NCBI GenBank assembly: GCA_964020155.1
Contig: OZ026548.1
Location: forward strand, 3,246,397-3,310,396
Source of the DNA: Chondrilla cf. caribensis
Lineage: Eukaryota > Porifera > Demospongiae > Chondrillida > Chondrillidae
Length of the DNA: 64,000 nucleotides
Direction: 5' to 3'
Under the pieces are notes generated by a model. It saw nothing but the letters and a program-made list of their open reading frames with translations, ran no database searches and had not been told where the DNA came from. The first letter of the stretch is position 1; each line of letters starts with the position of its first letter. This document shows positions 25,401-47,714 of the stretch, piece after piece. The position numbers and the translations under genes were made by a program.

Positions 25401-26673
25401 TATACAAATGTCAACGATAATTACCTACGTAATTACTATTTTGTGCTTGTCAAGATTAACTACGTGTCTCTCACCAATGATTTGTTAGTTGTATACTTGT
25501 CTGGATGCAGTAAGGCTTGGAGTTGAAGAAAAGATTTCTTTAACTTTGAAGCATCAATGTGAAATGACCTCTCACTGCACAACATGAAGGCTACAAAATA
25601 ATAGCAACATTCAACTGGACAAGCACACATGTGATGGCACACATACTGAGCTCTAAGCATGATGGTCTACTGGATGGGGAGGAGGTTAATATGCTACAGG
25701 TTTAGAATAATCGGTAGTTAACGGTGTAGGGGATACTTCAAGAATAAACAGAGAAATTAACCAGCATAGCAGTGTCCAAATAGTGGAATAATCGTTACTG
25801 CTACCTGTTAGGGAGAGTGAGTTAGCATCTTGGATCACCTAGGAAGAACGATCATGTCCGTTTCCTCGCACAATGACGTCTAAACTACCCCTATACCCCT
25901 ACCTCTACTACTGAAAACCTAACTCTACCCTATCCCTACCTCTAAAACCTAACTCTACCCTATCCCTACCTCTAAAACCTAACTCTACCCTATCCCTACC
26001 TCTAAAACCTAACTCTACCCTACCTCTACCTCTAATCTGCACCCTACCCCACCTCCTACCCCTACCTTCACCTTGATGTCACCAAGAAGCAATAAAATAG
26101 CCATAAAACGGCTGTGATTGTTCCCAAAGTGTCCGTAATAGAGAGGTTCCACTGTATATAGTGGAAAACCTCCAGAGCAGCAAAAGCTGTAAAACATCCA
26201 TTGAAATAAATACATAATATTATGTGTTTGAATATCTGATACTTCAACCATAGACACTCTATACGTAGTTTAGAGTGTCTATGCTTCAACTGTGGGTCGC
26301 ACAGGTGCCATTTTTAAGGTAAACAAGTTGACACAATGAACTACTATTACAGAGCACAAGGAGAGAAAGTTGGTAACGTCGTAAGTACATTAGCCTCATT
26401 CCCACTACTCGACCAGCACATTTACATGCATTACCATCCCAAAATGCGAAAGTAGTCCTTGCCAGAGGGCGGCAGCACCACAGTCTTCTCGCAATCACAG
26501 AAGAATTGAAGAGGTGTATCTTGAAGAACGTTATTCAGTAGTCTCTCACAATCCCAGCACCGAACTTCGGCGATCGAGGGGTTTCCACTCAGCCAACATC
26601 CCTTACTAACAAAGGACAACACTATCGATCTCCGACAGACGTGTCTGGAGAACGACCCTACCAAAGAGAACAT
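22423..26673 (-). CDS. HSCB: HSCB, mitochondrial J-domain co-chaperone
   Basis: HSCB (Jac1/HscB family) presents the scaffold ISCU to mitochondrial HSPA9 and stimulates its ATPase during iron-sulfur cluster transfer. Five exons join in phase: 26673-26435, 25574-25475, 24603-24514, 23817-23673 and 22562-22423 (237 aa; human 235). The N-terminus MFSLVGSFSRHVCRR is arginine-rich and lacks acids, as in a mitochondrial presequence; an in-frame ATG 51 bases upstream is a less likely start. Residues about 45-70 form the zinc-finger-like region of animal HSCB, but the second cysteine pair is C-x-C (FFCDCEK), not C-x2-C. The J domain follows, with DYFRIL, RSFHID, the essential HPD in ALLHPDKY, and AVVNRAYSTL. 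The C-terminal three-helix ISCU-binding region ends with KMKYYQTILDNVAAKL. It is co-directional with RAP1GDS1, whose stop lies 560 bp upstream. Confidence 0.92.
22935..23170. repeat. GAAGGTTGTAG-type minisatellite
   Basis: About 230 bp of imperfect tandem 10/20-bp units alternating AGAAGGTTGT and AGGAGGCTGT. It lies in HSCB intron 4 (22563-23672). The repetitive leucine/proline/threonine frames on the minus strand come from the repeat and are not exons. Confidence 0.95.
24069..24245. mobile_element. Tigger-type MITE, copy 2
   Basis: Terminal inverted repeats CAGCAAATTCTTGTTAATCC and, reversed from the right end, CAGTAAATACTCTTTAATCC. It is flanked by TA on both sides (the typical Tc1/mariner-pogo target). 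It contains internal GTTAATCCGCC motifs and has no coding capacity. It lies in HSCB intron 3. Confidence 0.8.
24827..24938. mobile_element. Short palindromic MITE
   Basis: A 112-bp element whose first 28 bases (starting GTTATACCCCACCTTTGCTG) and last 28 bases are inverted copies with a single mismatch. The ~56-bp centre is unrelated. It lies in HSCB intron 2. Flanking ATGTATT-like sequence occurs on both sides but is too AT-rich to call a target duplication. Confidence 0.7.
25888..26060. repeat. 30-bp tandem repeat
   Basis: Units combining ACCTAACTCTACCCTATCCC and TACCTCTAAA repeat about three times exactly from 25917, with degenerate edges on both sides. It lies in HSCB intron 1. The strand is strongly C/T-biased. 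It resembles telomeric DNA only superficially. Confidence 0.9.
26112..26155 (-). mobile_element. Tigger-like transposon terminus
   Basis: Read on the minus strand, this begins TACAGTGGAACCTCTCTATT and continues ACGGACACTTTGGG. That is a typical pogo/Tigger terminal repeat. The tandem repeat at 25888 sits just inside, so it may be internal to the same element. The other terminus was not found. Confidence 0.45.
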
Positions 26674-27231
26674 TTTATACGGTTTTTTACACGTAGTATC
26701 TTTACAATACAAAAAACACTGCAATATAGCACAATACTACGTTATAATCACCACTATCTTCTTTTGTTTCTTTTTCTCCATCTGTCTATTATACATTATA
26801 TTTTATCAGGGGAGCACACTCATAGGATCACCTTTTGTGTAACCCTATCCATATACATGTACATTCATATGAATGCATGCATGTGCATGTGGATGAAATT
26901 ATTTCAATTCAATGTAATTCAATACACTTACAATATTAATAATTATCATGCTTATTGACTCATAACAATATAGTGAGATATATGTGGGTGATAATAATAT
27001 TATTATTATAGTAATCATCTTCCATAGTTTTAGATCTATGTAGGTGCAAACTTTGTTTAAAGATGTCCATTCTAACACACCTATGCTCCAATCCAATCAA
27101 CCCTGGGTATGCAGGCCCACTCTAGTTGAATGGTCCAATGGCACTCATATTCCATATACACATATTCATTGTATGCACACTTGCTACACAGCCATGCTAA
27201 CATGCATTGCAATGATCTATTACAAACAAAT

Positions 27232-37072
<9,841 letters not shown>

Positions 37073-40000
37073 TTTACTGGTAGTTGGGAAAGTCCCTACG
37101 TATTGCCTTCTTTTATACGAGACCCTACGTGTGGTCAATTATACACAGTATGCTATAAATTCCAGAGATAAAGTGGTATATTATAGTAATGTAATGACTG
37201 TATTACTTATAATAAATTTATACTGTCCCGCAACGTCACCAATTCAGCGCCAAACTGATTATCAATATTACTCAGTGGATAGGACGCAAAACTAAAGCTT
37301 CGATTGTCGGTAAGAAATCGTTCAAACTCGTCTTTATTCTGTACATGTTGTCATCTAGCCAACTATAGTAATCACTTGTGGGATTATGTGTTCCTTTTAA
37401 GTGTCGGCTGTTCACATCCTGATATTCGTCGGTCTGTCGGTGTTAATTCACCTTCCTTTCCGTTTATTCTACACGTACGTCCTTTTATTGAAACTTGTAC
37501 AGCAAGAAGTCAAGTCAACGTAAGTGTGCGAAGTTTTGGGAGTTAAGGCCGAAGTGTCAGTGTTCGTCCCTTACTTTACTTAGTTTTTCGATTCACTCTG
37601 GGCGACCGCCCTTTCTTTAGTACCTGGTCAGTGTTCCCGCTAATTACTGTCTTCGATCGCAGGTTACGTCATGTGAGTAATTATTGTGTTCATATTAATC
37701 CATGAACGGCTGAATTGTGGAACAAATCCTTGTTTTGTGGGAGTGACAGTCGTTCACCTGATCTCATTCTCGGGTAACCTTTATCTTGAAGGGATCGCGG
37801 GAAGTTACAGTAATGGTGGAATAGATAACCTTTGTGTTACTCCCCCCCCAGTCTGCCTACATCCAGCTGTTGTTTCGTCTAGTATACGGCTGGTATTTCT
37901 TTCTTTACAGTCGTTCGTGTCTCTCTGGAACCAATGTATTAGGATGTACCTTCCAACATGCTTATTTGGTACCTTGAAGGCAACACCAAATCTGTACTCC
38001 TTATCAGAAGCACTTACTATCAGTACTGGTCGACATATTATACCTAAGATAGGGACTGAGTGAAGTGTATGTACGTACGTATGTATGTGTTAACCAGGAG
38101 TATGTACTAACTAGGGTACTTACTGAGCAAGTTTTATTGTACTACTTCCGTGCTGTATGTAGTTTACCCCACTCATATTGAGTGTCCTGTGTCCTACCTG
38201 TTGATTCAATCAGTTTTCACTGCAACTGTACAATGAAGCCTGTACTGTAATGGCTGTCTACAGGGGAGCCCTACCTGATGTCTGTTCCCCTCTAATGTAC
38301 AATAACATCATTCATTTATTATCATGATATCATGGAATGGTGAGTGGGAGGGTGTCCAAGGAGACTACCAGGTCTCGACCTACTGCGACCTCTTTATTTT
38401 CACTCTCTCCTCACACACACAGCCTTTTCCTACATTGTGTTGTGTAGTACTTTGTTTTGGTAAAATTATAGTCACACTATGTCGCACCTGATTGAGCCAT
38501 GAACATCTTTACATTGCTTAAGAGGACATTCATAGCATTTCGAAAAGAAAAGAAGAAAACTAAGTCTAAGGTTTTCAGTTGTCAGTCCAGGTGTGGAGTA
38601 TCACGTGATTGTCTAAGTATAGACTGTCATACATACCTGGGACCATACGTATGTGTGTATTTATGACTGATAATGTGCTTGGGCGTGGCTATACGTACTA
38701 TAGAATGTCATAAATCACATTTGAGATGCTTTGAACTCCTTTTCGAGACCACCTCAGTAATAGGCCTACTATTTCCCAATTACCAGAATTCCTATACTGC
38801 GTAATGCAGTAAGCTTTTAGTAGGAGAATTAAGACAACCACACAATTAAAGCCATGTTACCGGAATCCATAGGTGATTCAAATTGCCAAAGTTCCTGTAT
38901 AAAACTGGAAAACTAGGGTATGTGGATTTCCAGATTTATGCAGGTACTTTGTAGCAATCAGTATCATGTATCATGCTCTTAATATTGTCGGTACTGTTCG
39001 CACTTCTTTGGGAATAGTGCTTGCCTTCAAAATGTAGTGGGGTCCAGGAATCTCCCACACACTTCCCATTACCTGTACATACGTACGTATGTAGATGGGC
39101 ACACATCCAATGTGACCTGTTGACCTTATTATGGTGGTTTGCTGCTGACATCAGATCACATGGTATGTACGTAAGTATGAACAGCTTTTCAGACTCAATT
39201 ATGTATACCAATGGCCTGCCTGTACATACGTACCTATGTACACATGTATTGCATATTCTCTCAAATTTTGTCACTGCTTTGTTGGAGTGGAATAGCTTTT
39301 GGAAAACAATGAAATAAACAATTTCTTTAATGTCATTCTGATTGCTACGTAATTGCTTGTCATTTTGTCTCCTATCACCTAAGAAGTAGTAGTAGTCACC
39401 ATTCCTGTGGTCTCTCTTGATGAATGGCCAACAAAATTGATGTACAATTTCCTTCTTTTTTTAAATGCAATGGCAATGTGATCTTGTTTCTTGTCTTCTT
39501 CACATCCACTTTGCAGTCCTTCTCCTACAACAGTAGTCTTAATGCCATCATATATTGTAGTGACCATGTAAAGCTGAACAGACTTCCACTTTGAATAGTG
39601 TGTCACCATCTCCATAGGTAAAAGTTTTTAAAAATACGAATTATACATATGTATTCTAAAATTTATTCAGTATCGAGCAATTTGTTAGCAATATGTGTGG
39701 TTTTGTTACTGCATTCAGAAAGATAAGGAATCATTAGAATCTAGCTAAGTGACAAAATTTTCTGAATTTTTCTGAAGTGTGAGTAATTTTCAGCTTACAT
39801 ACGTACTTCCCTCACCTCCTAAATGGGTGTTGTGACAGATATACATATTCAATACTGCACCCCAGCATCTCACCAGTCCTATTTCTTATTTTCTTTTGTG
39901 AAGATCATACATACGTATCATCTTCGAAACTATGGACTGTATCACTCTCACATTTTGTGATTATCTTGCATGTTTCAACCCATGAAGTGCACTTTCATAA

Positions 40001-40815
40001 GATATTGAGCCTGTACAAATGATAGTTTATTGTTTGCTTTTCTTTGTGTGATATTATGTATAGGTGCATGCATATGTACACGTATAAATGTGTGCATGTG
40101 TACATGTAAGAATACATGTTACAATATATGCATACATACGTTTGTGTGAGTTTTCCTAAGTTACGTATGTATGTACGTATGTACATACTAAAAGCAAACT
40201 CCACGTATTGTGTTGAAGCATTTTATTTTCATAATCCTAGCTTTCACAGTTGGGATTCACATCTGCATATTTGATAATGAAACTGAAACTACTATAAAAT
40301 TTTACATAATGTGTTCCACAGGAAATTGCATAATATTGTTCATGTTATCATCAGGGAAGTACGTATGTACAAATGTATGTTATTTAAAGTATGCATAGTT
40401 GCCATTTATATATGTATTAGTGTTTATTTGTGGACCCTTATGTACATTCTATTGTTACTGCTACCTCAATAGAGAGCTAACTATTGTATTTATGCAGTGT
40501 ATTTGAAATGAAAAGTGTGTCTACATACGTATATATCCTTGTACCACCTATCGCACTCACCCCCTATCCTCTGTACCACATATGGTGCGATTCATGCAAC
40601 CTACGTACGTGCATACGTCCATATATAGTGGTAAATGCGCTTCAGCTAACCATGTACGTACATAATATGCCTGATCCTGGAAATAGAAACGTAACAACAA
40701 CACATACGTACTTATATACATGGAATGTTCTATTCTTTATGAATTGTACTGTATCCCATGTACCACATATCCTGTGTATCATATATCCTGTGTATGGTAT
40801 GGTTTGAAAAAAATC

Positions 40816-41205
40816 TAAATGTTACTGGAGAAAAGTTACCTGTTAATCTGATAACAGTTGACGTTTATCGGTTACAAGTTAAATGATTTCTGTTAACCGA
40901 TAACCGTTAATGGATAACCGTCAATGGTACGTTTAAATTCTTAATCGTTGAAGAAGGACTTCAAGTATAAAGGCGAGTGTTTGGACAACTATTCAAAAGT
41001 GCAAAAGACATGGGACCATCTCTCATTTTCCTGGATCTGGTCGACTGCCTCTTCAACGGATCATTTGTTACACAATTCACGCCTGTCATTTGGTAATATA
41101 CGTACACCTACGTATTAGTGATTATGTAATAAGAAAACTACCAGTAACGGTTAACGGTTAACTGTTAACAGATAATAGGTAAAGGAGATTACCAGTACCA
41201 GTACC
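40816..41205. mobile_element. Possible MITE with GTTAAC-rich ends
   Basis: The left part (TTACCTGTTAATCTGATAAC) and the reversed right part (TTACCTATTATCTGTTAACA) are imperfect inverse copies. Both ends are filled with GTTAACCG/CGGTTAAC palindromes. About 390 bp, non-coding. Boundaries are approximate. Confidence 0.45.
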
Positions 41206-41227
41206 AGTTTAGAGTACCACCTACTCC

Positions 41228-41530
41228 TATCCCATGTACCACATATGTATCCTGTGTACCACCTATCCAATGTGCCACATATGTATCCTGTGTACCACCT
41301 ATCCAATGTACCACATATGTATCCTGTGTACCACCTATCTCATGTACCACATATGTATCCTGTGTACCACCTATCTCATGTACCACATATGTATCCTGTG
41401 TACCACCTATCTCATGTACCACATATGTATCCTGTGTACCACCTATCCAATGTGCCACATATGTATCCTGTGTACCACCTATCCCATGTGCCACATATGT
41501 ATCCTGTGTACCACCTATCTCATGTACCGC
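41228..41530. repeat. 36-bp minisatellite, eight copies
   Basis: About eight head-to-tail units of 36 bp, each containing CCTGTGTACCACCTATC and CCACATATGTAT, with small variants (CCAATG, CTCATG, CCCATG). Since 36 is a multiple of three, all frames stay open on both strands. The repeated ILCTTY or GGTQDTYV frames are artefacts. The preceding plain sequence has no gene. Confidence 0.97.
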
Positions 41531-42553
41531 GCATGTTTGTCTGTGTATTCTGAAATGTACGTACGTACATACAGTATGTATGTAATACCTACACATTGAA
41601 AGGATAACAACTGTGTTTTCATTATTTTTGTATCCTTATCTACCAATGTACGTATGTACGTATGTAATGATTACGTAATTAGAAAACTACCAGTATGTAC
41701 ATACATACATACATTATGTGTACTATTGTGCATACATACGTATGTAGGTACGTATGTTTGTAGGGTTATTTCTCACTCACCCTTACTATTCACGTATGTA
41801 TAATATATTCAATGAATACTTACTGCTCCATAATACCTACATACGTATGTACGTACGTATGTAAATGTATGCCTATTCGTACGTACATATCTCAACACAG
41901 TGAAACTTTCAGTTCATCATTATTCTTCATTGTCCTAGACATTCCGGGTCATCTACAGTAGATTTAATCCAAGACAGTGATGAATTATTAATACGTATAT
42001 GTTCATATCTACATACGTACATTTGTGTGTAGATATGAGCATATACGTACGTACGTATTGTATGTGCATATTTGCACATATGTACATACAGACGGTATTT
42101 ATTTCATACGTATGTCAATGTATTTAGTTTTGTTTGTGATATGTGCGTATGTACGTATGTACGTATGTACATGTGTCTATGTCCAAGATTGTTTTTGTAC
42201 ATAAGTATCCTGGTTGAAGGTAACATCAATGGAACCGACCTACGTACGTATGTACGTATGTACATTTCCCATGTACTAGTTCAGAACAGCTCAAGTTGAT
42301 GTATGTACTTGTTGACACATCCTGATTACTTTTGATACACTTCTTGACAAAATGTAATTAGTTCTGATACACTTCTTGTTGCCAGGATACATAATAGAAA
42401 AATCCCTCCTTCAGTTGGTACATGGGAAATGTCCTTACTGCAGATGACTAATTGACTGAGGGCTGTATAAGGAGGGATTTATCTACTACATGTTTATGTA
42501 CGTATATACATACGTACATACATAATCATATTTTCTGTTTTCCTGTGCAGGAG

Positions 42554-45500
42554 ATGGGCCGAAAAAGACTACCATTCAATTTCAAAGTCAACGATCTAGT
42601 ACTAGTGAAATGGAACGATGGTGTTTACTATTATGGGAAGTTGTCGAAGGTTTCCAAAAGGGACAGGAAGTGTACCGTAGTTTTTGATGATCGTTCAAAG
42701 GAACAAGTGAAGTTCAACCAAATATTTGATGGTGAATTTGTTGGTTTGTGCAGTCTACATGTACGTATGTGATAGGCCTGTATGATAGTAGTCAAACTTG
42801 TGTATGTACCTAGGTAGGTACCTACGTATGTCATGATAGTAGGCATCATTATCACTATTATCACAATAACTATGTGATACACATACGTACATAGTCTGAA
42901 ATTAAGTTTAAACATTTATGAAGTTGTCTATTGAAGTACGTGTATTGAACTAATGAAGTTATGTGTTAAACTATATATAAAGCAATTCAGTCCAGGTTTT
43001 GAGCTAGAGACACTAATGTATGTACGTATGCATGTTTTCTGGAAGTAAACAAGTCAGGAAATCTTACCACAATAATACTTAACCCATTATCACTATTGCG
43101 ATAATAAATGTCGAGAATGATAATCGTATTATCACAATTATCACACAGGCCAAGTGCATACGTAGGCGTTTGTGGGTTTATTTAATCTTGTTTCTATTGT
43201 ATACAGTCAATGACACCACCACCGATTTGGAATTCTGTATGAAATGTAAACAAAGCTCATCCTTGATCAACGACGAATTGGTATTTTGTGATCGTTGCAA
43301 TGCATGTGAGTTTGTGTGTGGAGGATGTTGCACACATTACAGTACTCCAACTACATGTTCTTACTGCAAAGCATGCAGGATTCGTTACGGTGAATTCTTG
43401 CTATTTCATCACTGTGTACTGTATTCCCCATCACTTCATGACTCAAAAAGTCATTCATGCCCATATACGTATGTACGTACGTATATGGTAGTGTTGATAA
43501 ACTGTGAAAGTCATTAATTTGCTGTGTTTGACTTCCATGATGTACAACAGATTACTGAAATTCACTATGCTGGTTGTATGTACGTACGTACATGGTTATT
43601 ATTATACGTACCTTTGTACATGCATACGTATGTGTTACTATACTGTTTGTACTGTAACGGGATCTGTGTTGTTTGTTCAGCCTACCACCAGAAATGCCAT
43701 GTACCAACTATTCCTGATGAAGTGTTGGATCCTAACGAGGAGTGGATCTGTACCTACTGTGAGCAGGGGATTGCATGCCCGTATGTGGTCAACCAGGAAG
43801 AAGTGGTGTCAGTCTTATACACATCTCCTCAGAGAAAGCGGACAAAATCCTTTAAATCTGAAGAGGTATGCATATATTTATGTATGTACGTATATTATAT
43901 GTACGTATGTACTTACTGTATGTACATGATATGTACGTATGTATCCTGATGGGTGGGCATTATTACTTCAAAAATACTGACTACAGTACGTATGGATATT
44001 CTCGATATACCGGGATATATTTCTTACTTCATTACTGATAAACCCAGTTTTCTGACTGAAAGGAAGTTATTAATTATTGTCGCACTTGTCACTTAATGCT
44101 AGACAATCAATGCACCAGCAATACTGATACTGAATGTCACAAAAATGCTATAGAGCACACCTATTCAGATGAAGGAGCACAGATTACGTAGGTGGACAGA
44201 ACTATTGTGTTTTCAGAAGGGCAGCAAATCAAGAAATTTTAACATGAATCTATCAGTGAATCAGATCGAATACCTCGTGCATGGTTCAGGCTAGGCTGGA
44301 TAATAGTTACGCAGCCCATTTGGTTTTCTTGGCAGTGTTTTTGAATACAAAAAGGTTTGTTCCTCTTCTAAGTTGGTTATGGGCCAAGAGAAACAATCTC
44401 TGTTATCATTATCGCCACAACTTTTCTTGCTAGGTATTTAGAGAGTTGTCTTTTGTGATCCAACAGTACCGGCTGGATCATCGTGGAATGATTGTGATAG
44501 GTATATGTACTCGGTCATTGTTAACTTGCCTCCGATTAAAGGATTTACGTATCTACTACTTTTTACTCTAGTTGAGATATGTATGTTTTTGTGTACGTGT
44601 GTTAACATGTACATACGAACGTATGCACGTGTAAGTGCCAGGTGTACGTACATGTGTATGTATGTACAGTACATATGTATGTATGTACATATATGTAAGT
44701 GCCACATGTACATGTGTATGTATGTACAGTACATAATATGTACATACATACATATTACTGATTTTCCCAGAGTATGTATAGTCAGGCTTCATGTAGAGTT
44801 GGGAAGGGGCTTTGTCTCCCTTGCTTAAGGTTCAATCAACAGTCAAGCTCAATGGACTTGATAACAGTAACACAAGCCCTCCTGTTGACTACGTGAACCC
44901 CTTGCAGTACATGTGTACACCTGTAGCTAACCCACATTCTAGGTAGTTTCTCAAAGTAAGTACAGTTACAGTATGTTACATATTATGTACGTATAGTACA
45001 TATCATATATGTACGTACGTCCGTATGTGATAACGAAGTACGTGCGTGATTATTGTACAGTATTGCTGTCACACTTGCTAAGTTTGTTATTATATTGCAC
45101 GTACGTACTTAGGTATGTACGCATATTGTTTCTATTCTGAACACAAACACACCTACGTATGTATATACACCTGTATAGCGGGTTAATTTCATGATAGGTA
45201 ATATGTATTCCATTTTGATTCTGAATTTAGTAATACTGCATGTACGTATTGTGATTTTCTGAACTTATACAATATCACTGCTACGTACATATGTACGTAC
45301 ATGTATATACTAAGCTCAATCATTCAAATTTTCAATTTTGTGCATAGTTGGCTAAAACGTTTATATGTTGTTGAAAATTGTGATAGTGAAGTACATGAAA
45401 ATCATGAGCATGAAAAATCAAGCAACCTAATTGATGCTGTAAGTATTTATGTGTGTACGTCCATACGTACGTACGTACGTACGTATGTTAAGAAGGATTC

Positions 45501-47486
45501 CTTGACTGTCTGTATACATATGTACATATGTACATGTGTGTACTTTTGCAACTGAATTGAAATTTCATAAAATGGGCCACAGTCTCCTCAGATTATACAT
45601 GAATGTCGTGTGTCATTATGTGATATTACATAATATGTCTGTGTCATCATTTGTCTCTGGAGTAGAGTACTGTCATCTAATTTACCCACATGTGTACGTA
45701 CCTACGTATGCATGATCTTGAAAGATTTCTTTTGAGAGGGAGGACAGGTAACGCCTTGTAAAGGCTGCATACCTCCTTCTGTTCAAAATGTCTGTAATAA
45801 CACAAAAATTAGTGGATTTGAACTGTTTTGTCACCTTTCTACCACCATACTTTACTCCGTTTGGCCACTTTTTTGAAAGAATAACTTCTGGCCTCGTATA
45901 CCAAGTAAATTTTGATACCTGAGTGTTGAGTGGATGGAGAAAGTTTGTGTGTAACGATAGACTGAAAGAGTAAGACTGCGTGGGCTGGTTGTAGACTTGA
46001 GCAGGAGATTTCAAATACGTACACCTAATTTACTGTACATCAGTGCACCTACACATGGTGAATTTTGTTAATTTGCCGCAATTTACTTTCATATGTTATG
46101 GTGGGTGAATGACTTTAGCGGATTGACCAGATATTCGTTACTGTTTTTATAATCTATTGGTACTTGGAGAATACGGTGTATATAAAGGTGTGGCAGATCA
46201 AGCGGTGGTGGGTTAACAATAAGAATTCGTTGTACGTACATGAGTACATACAGACCCACATACTCCTCATGTTGATGCAAAGAGCACCTGTCGTCTGTGA
46301 ACCCCATATATTGCGAAGCTTTACAATCTTACTAATTAACCCCTAACTCAATTGTGGAATGTGGTTGTGTAATCTTGTTAAATGAAATGCTTGTTGGGAT
46401 GCATGAATTCAGCATATTATGTACATAGTTTTATACATGTTTATTCAAGAGACAATGGAATTTCTCCTCAAAGTTATAGCACAGCTGTCGTTTACTTTCT
46501 TATGGCTTGTGGGTCACATTTGGAGGTGTTTTGGTTGAGTACAATGGGGTTGAAAGGAATTTTGCTGACTTCAGTTTGTCCACAGTCACTGTTGAACCTA
46601 CAGTGCAAAGGTCATCCATGTTGAATGGTATTCATACCATTGCATCACTAAATAATTACATAGTAAGACAATCACACATTGAACAATTGACAGACTGAAA
46701 GTGGCAAGACTCTTTTGTGAGGGGTGAGAGTCCACCAGGTCTTTAGGGGTGTATGGCTTCATTCCCTGAACTGGCAGTTTGCTAGATGCATGTTTTTAAG
46801 CTCCTCACTCAATTTTGTCATCAACCCCGCCATAGACTGTCCTGCTGTGGCCTGTTGTGGAAATCGTGCAGAGGTGGGGAGGAATGTGGAGAAGTACCTC
46901 CTAGGGTGGTCTATCTGATACTGCCATTCAGTGGATTCAATTGATTTGAACTTAATTCATTTGTATAATTGTTTGTGTAGCAGTTTCCTTATGTATACTT
47001 TTGTGTATCATCTGTATGTATGTACTTATGTATAATACATACGTATGTGCATGCATGTGTACAAATGTGAGTAGCTATCTTAGAAGGCAGCACGTGGGCT
47101 GTGTGAGAGATTTCCCTTGTGAAACGTGATTGGAATTAGGTGGGATTCTGAATACCTTGATCCACACTAACTCTTAGTCCACTAACCCATATGTACATAC
47201 GTATGTACTGTAGGTATAGATTGGGAAGTAATGTTATTCTCATAAATGTTTGTATCCATGCATTCGTCCTGTGTACAATCCCCTGTACTTCCTATCTCTT
47301 TCTGTATTTCACTGCAATTTGTTGCACACTCTTTTCCTCTGCTATCTGATAGGAGGAGGCATCAGTGAAACAGAAAAAGCGTAAGCTGGCTGCTTTGAGT
47401 CCACCCCGATGTTCTAATGGATCTACACAATCAGGTATGAATAAACTTTGTGTGTTCGTATGTATCTCTGTGTGTGTACGTATGTA

Positions 47487-47564
<78 letters not shown>

Positions 47565-47642
47565 CGCATGTATGTGCATATGCATGTGCGTTTGTGTGTG
47601 TGTGCATTCGCGCGCGCATGTGTATGTGTGTGCGTGTGTCTA

Positions 47643-47714
<72 letters not shown>

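Larger units (their letters stand above)
37073..42550. other. Gene-free tetranucleotide-rich region
   Basis: No convincing exon was found on either strand. The first 600 bp include possible splice donors such as TCG|GTAAGA at 37311 and could hold untranslated exons of the plus-strand Tudor-PHD-MYND gene, but this is a guess. From about 38 kb the sequence is scattered with TACGTACG/TATGTATG runs. Frames at 37686-38063 and 39021-39317 (plus) match nothing I know. Confidence 0.5.

Noticed and set aside
25917..26035. C-rich CCCTA-containing repeat as internal telomeric DNA
   Set aside because: The unit is 30 bp and mixed in sequence, not a 5-7-bp telomere repeat.
37686..38063. 125-codon plus-strand frame upstream of the Tudor-PHD-MYND gene
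   Set aside because: No recognisable domain, no splice link, and composition like the surrounding non-coding DNA.
39379..39615. 78-codon minus-strand frame
   Set aside because: No family recognised and no convincing splice or start context.
41189..41599. Frames of 102-135 codons with a repeating motif; also considered as a CRISPR-like array
   Set aside because: The 36-bp tandem unit keeps all frames open. The units are contiguous with no spacers, and the genome is eukaryotic.
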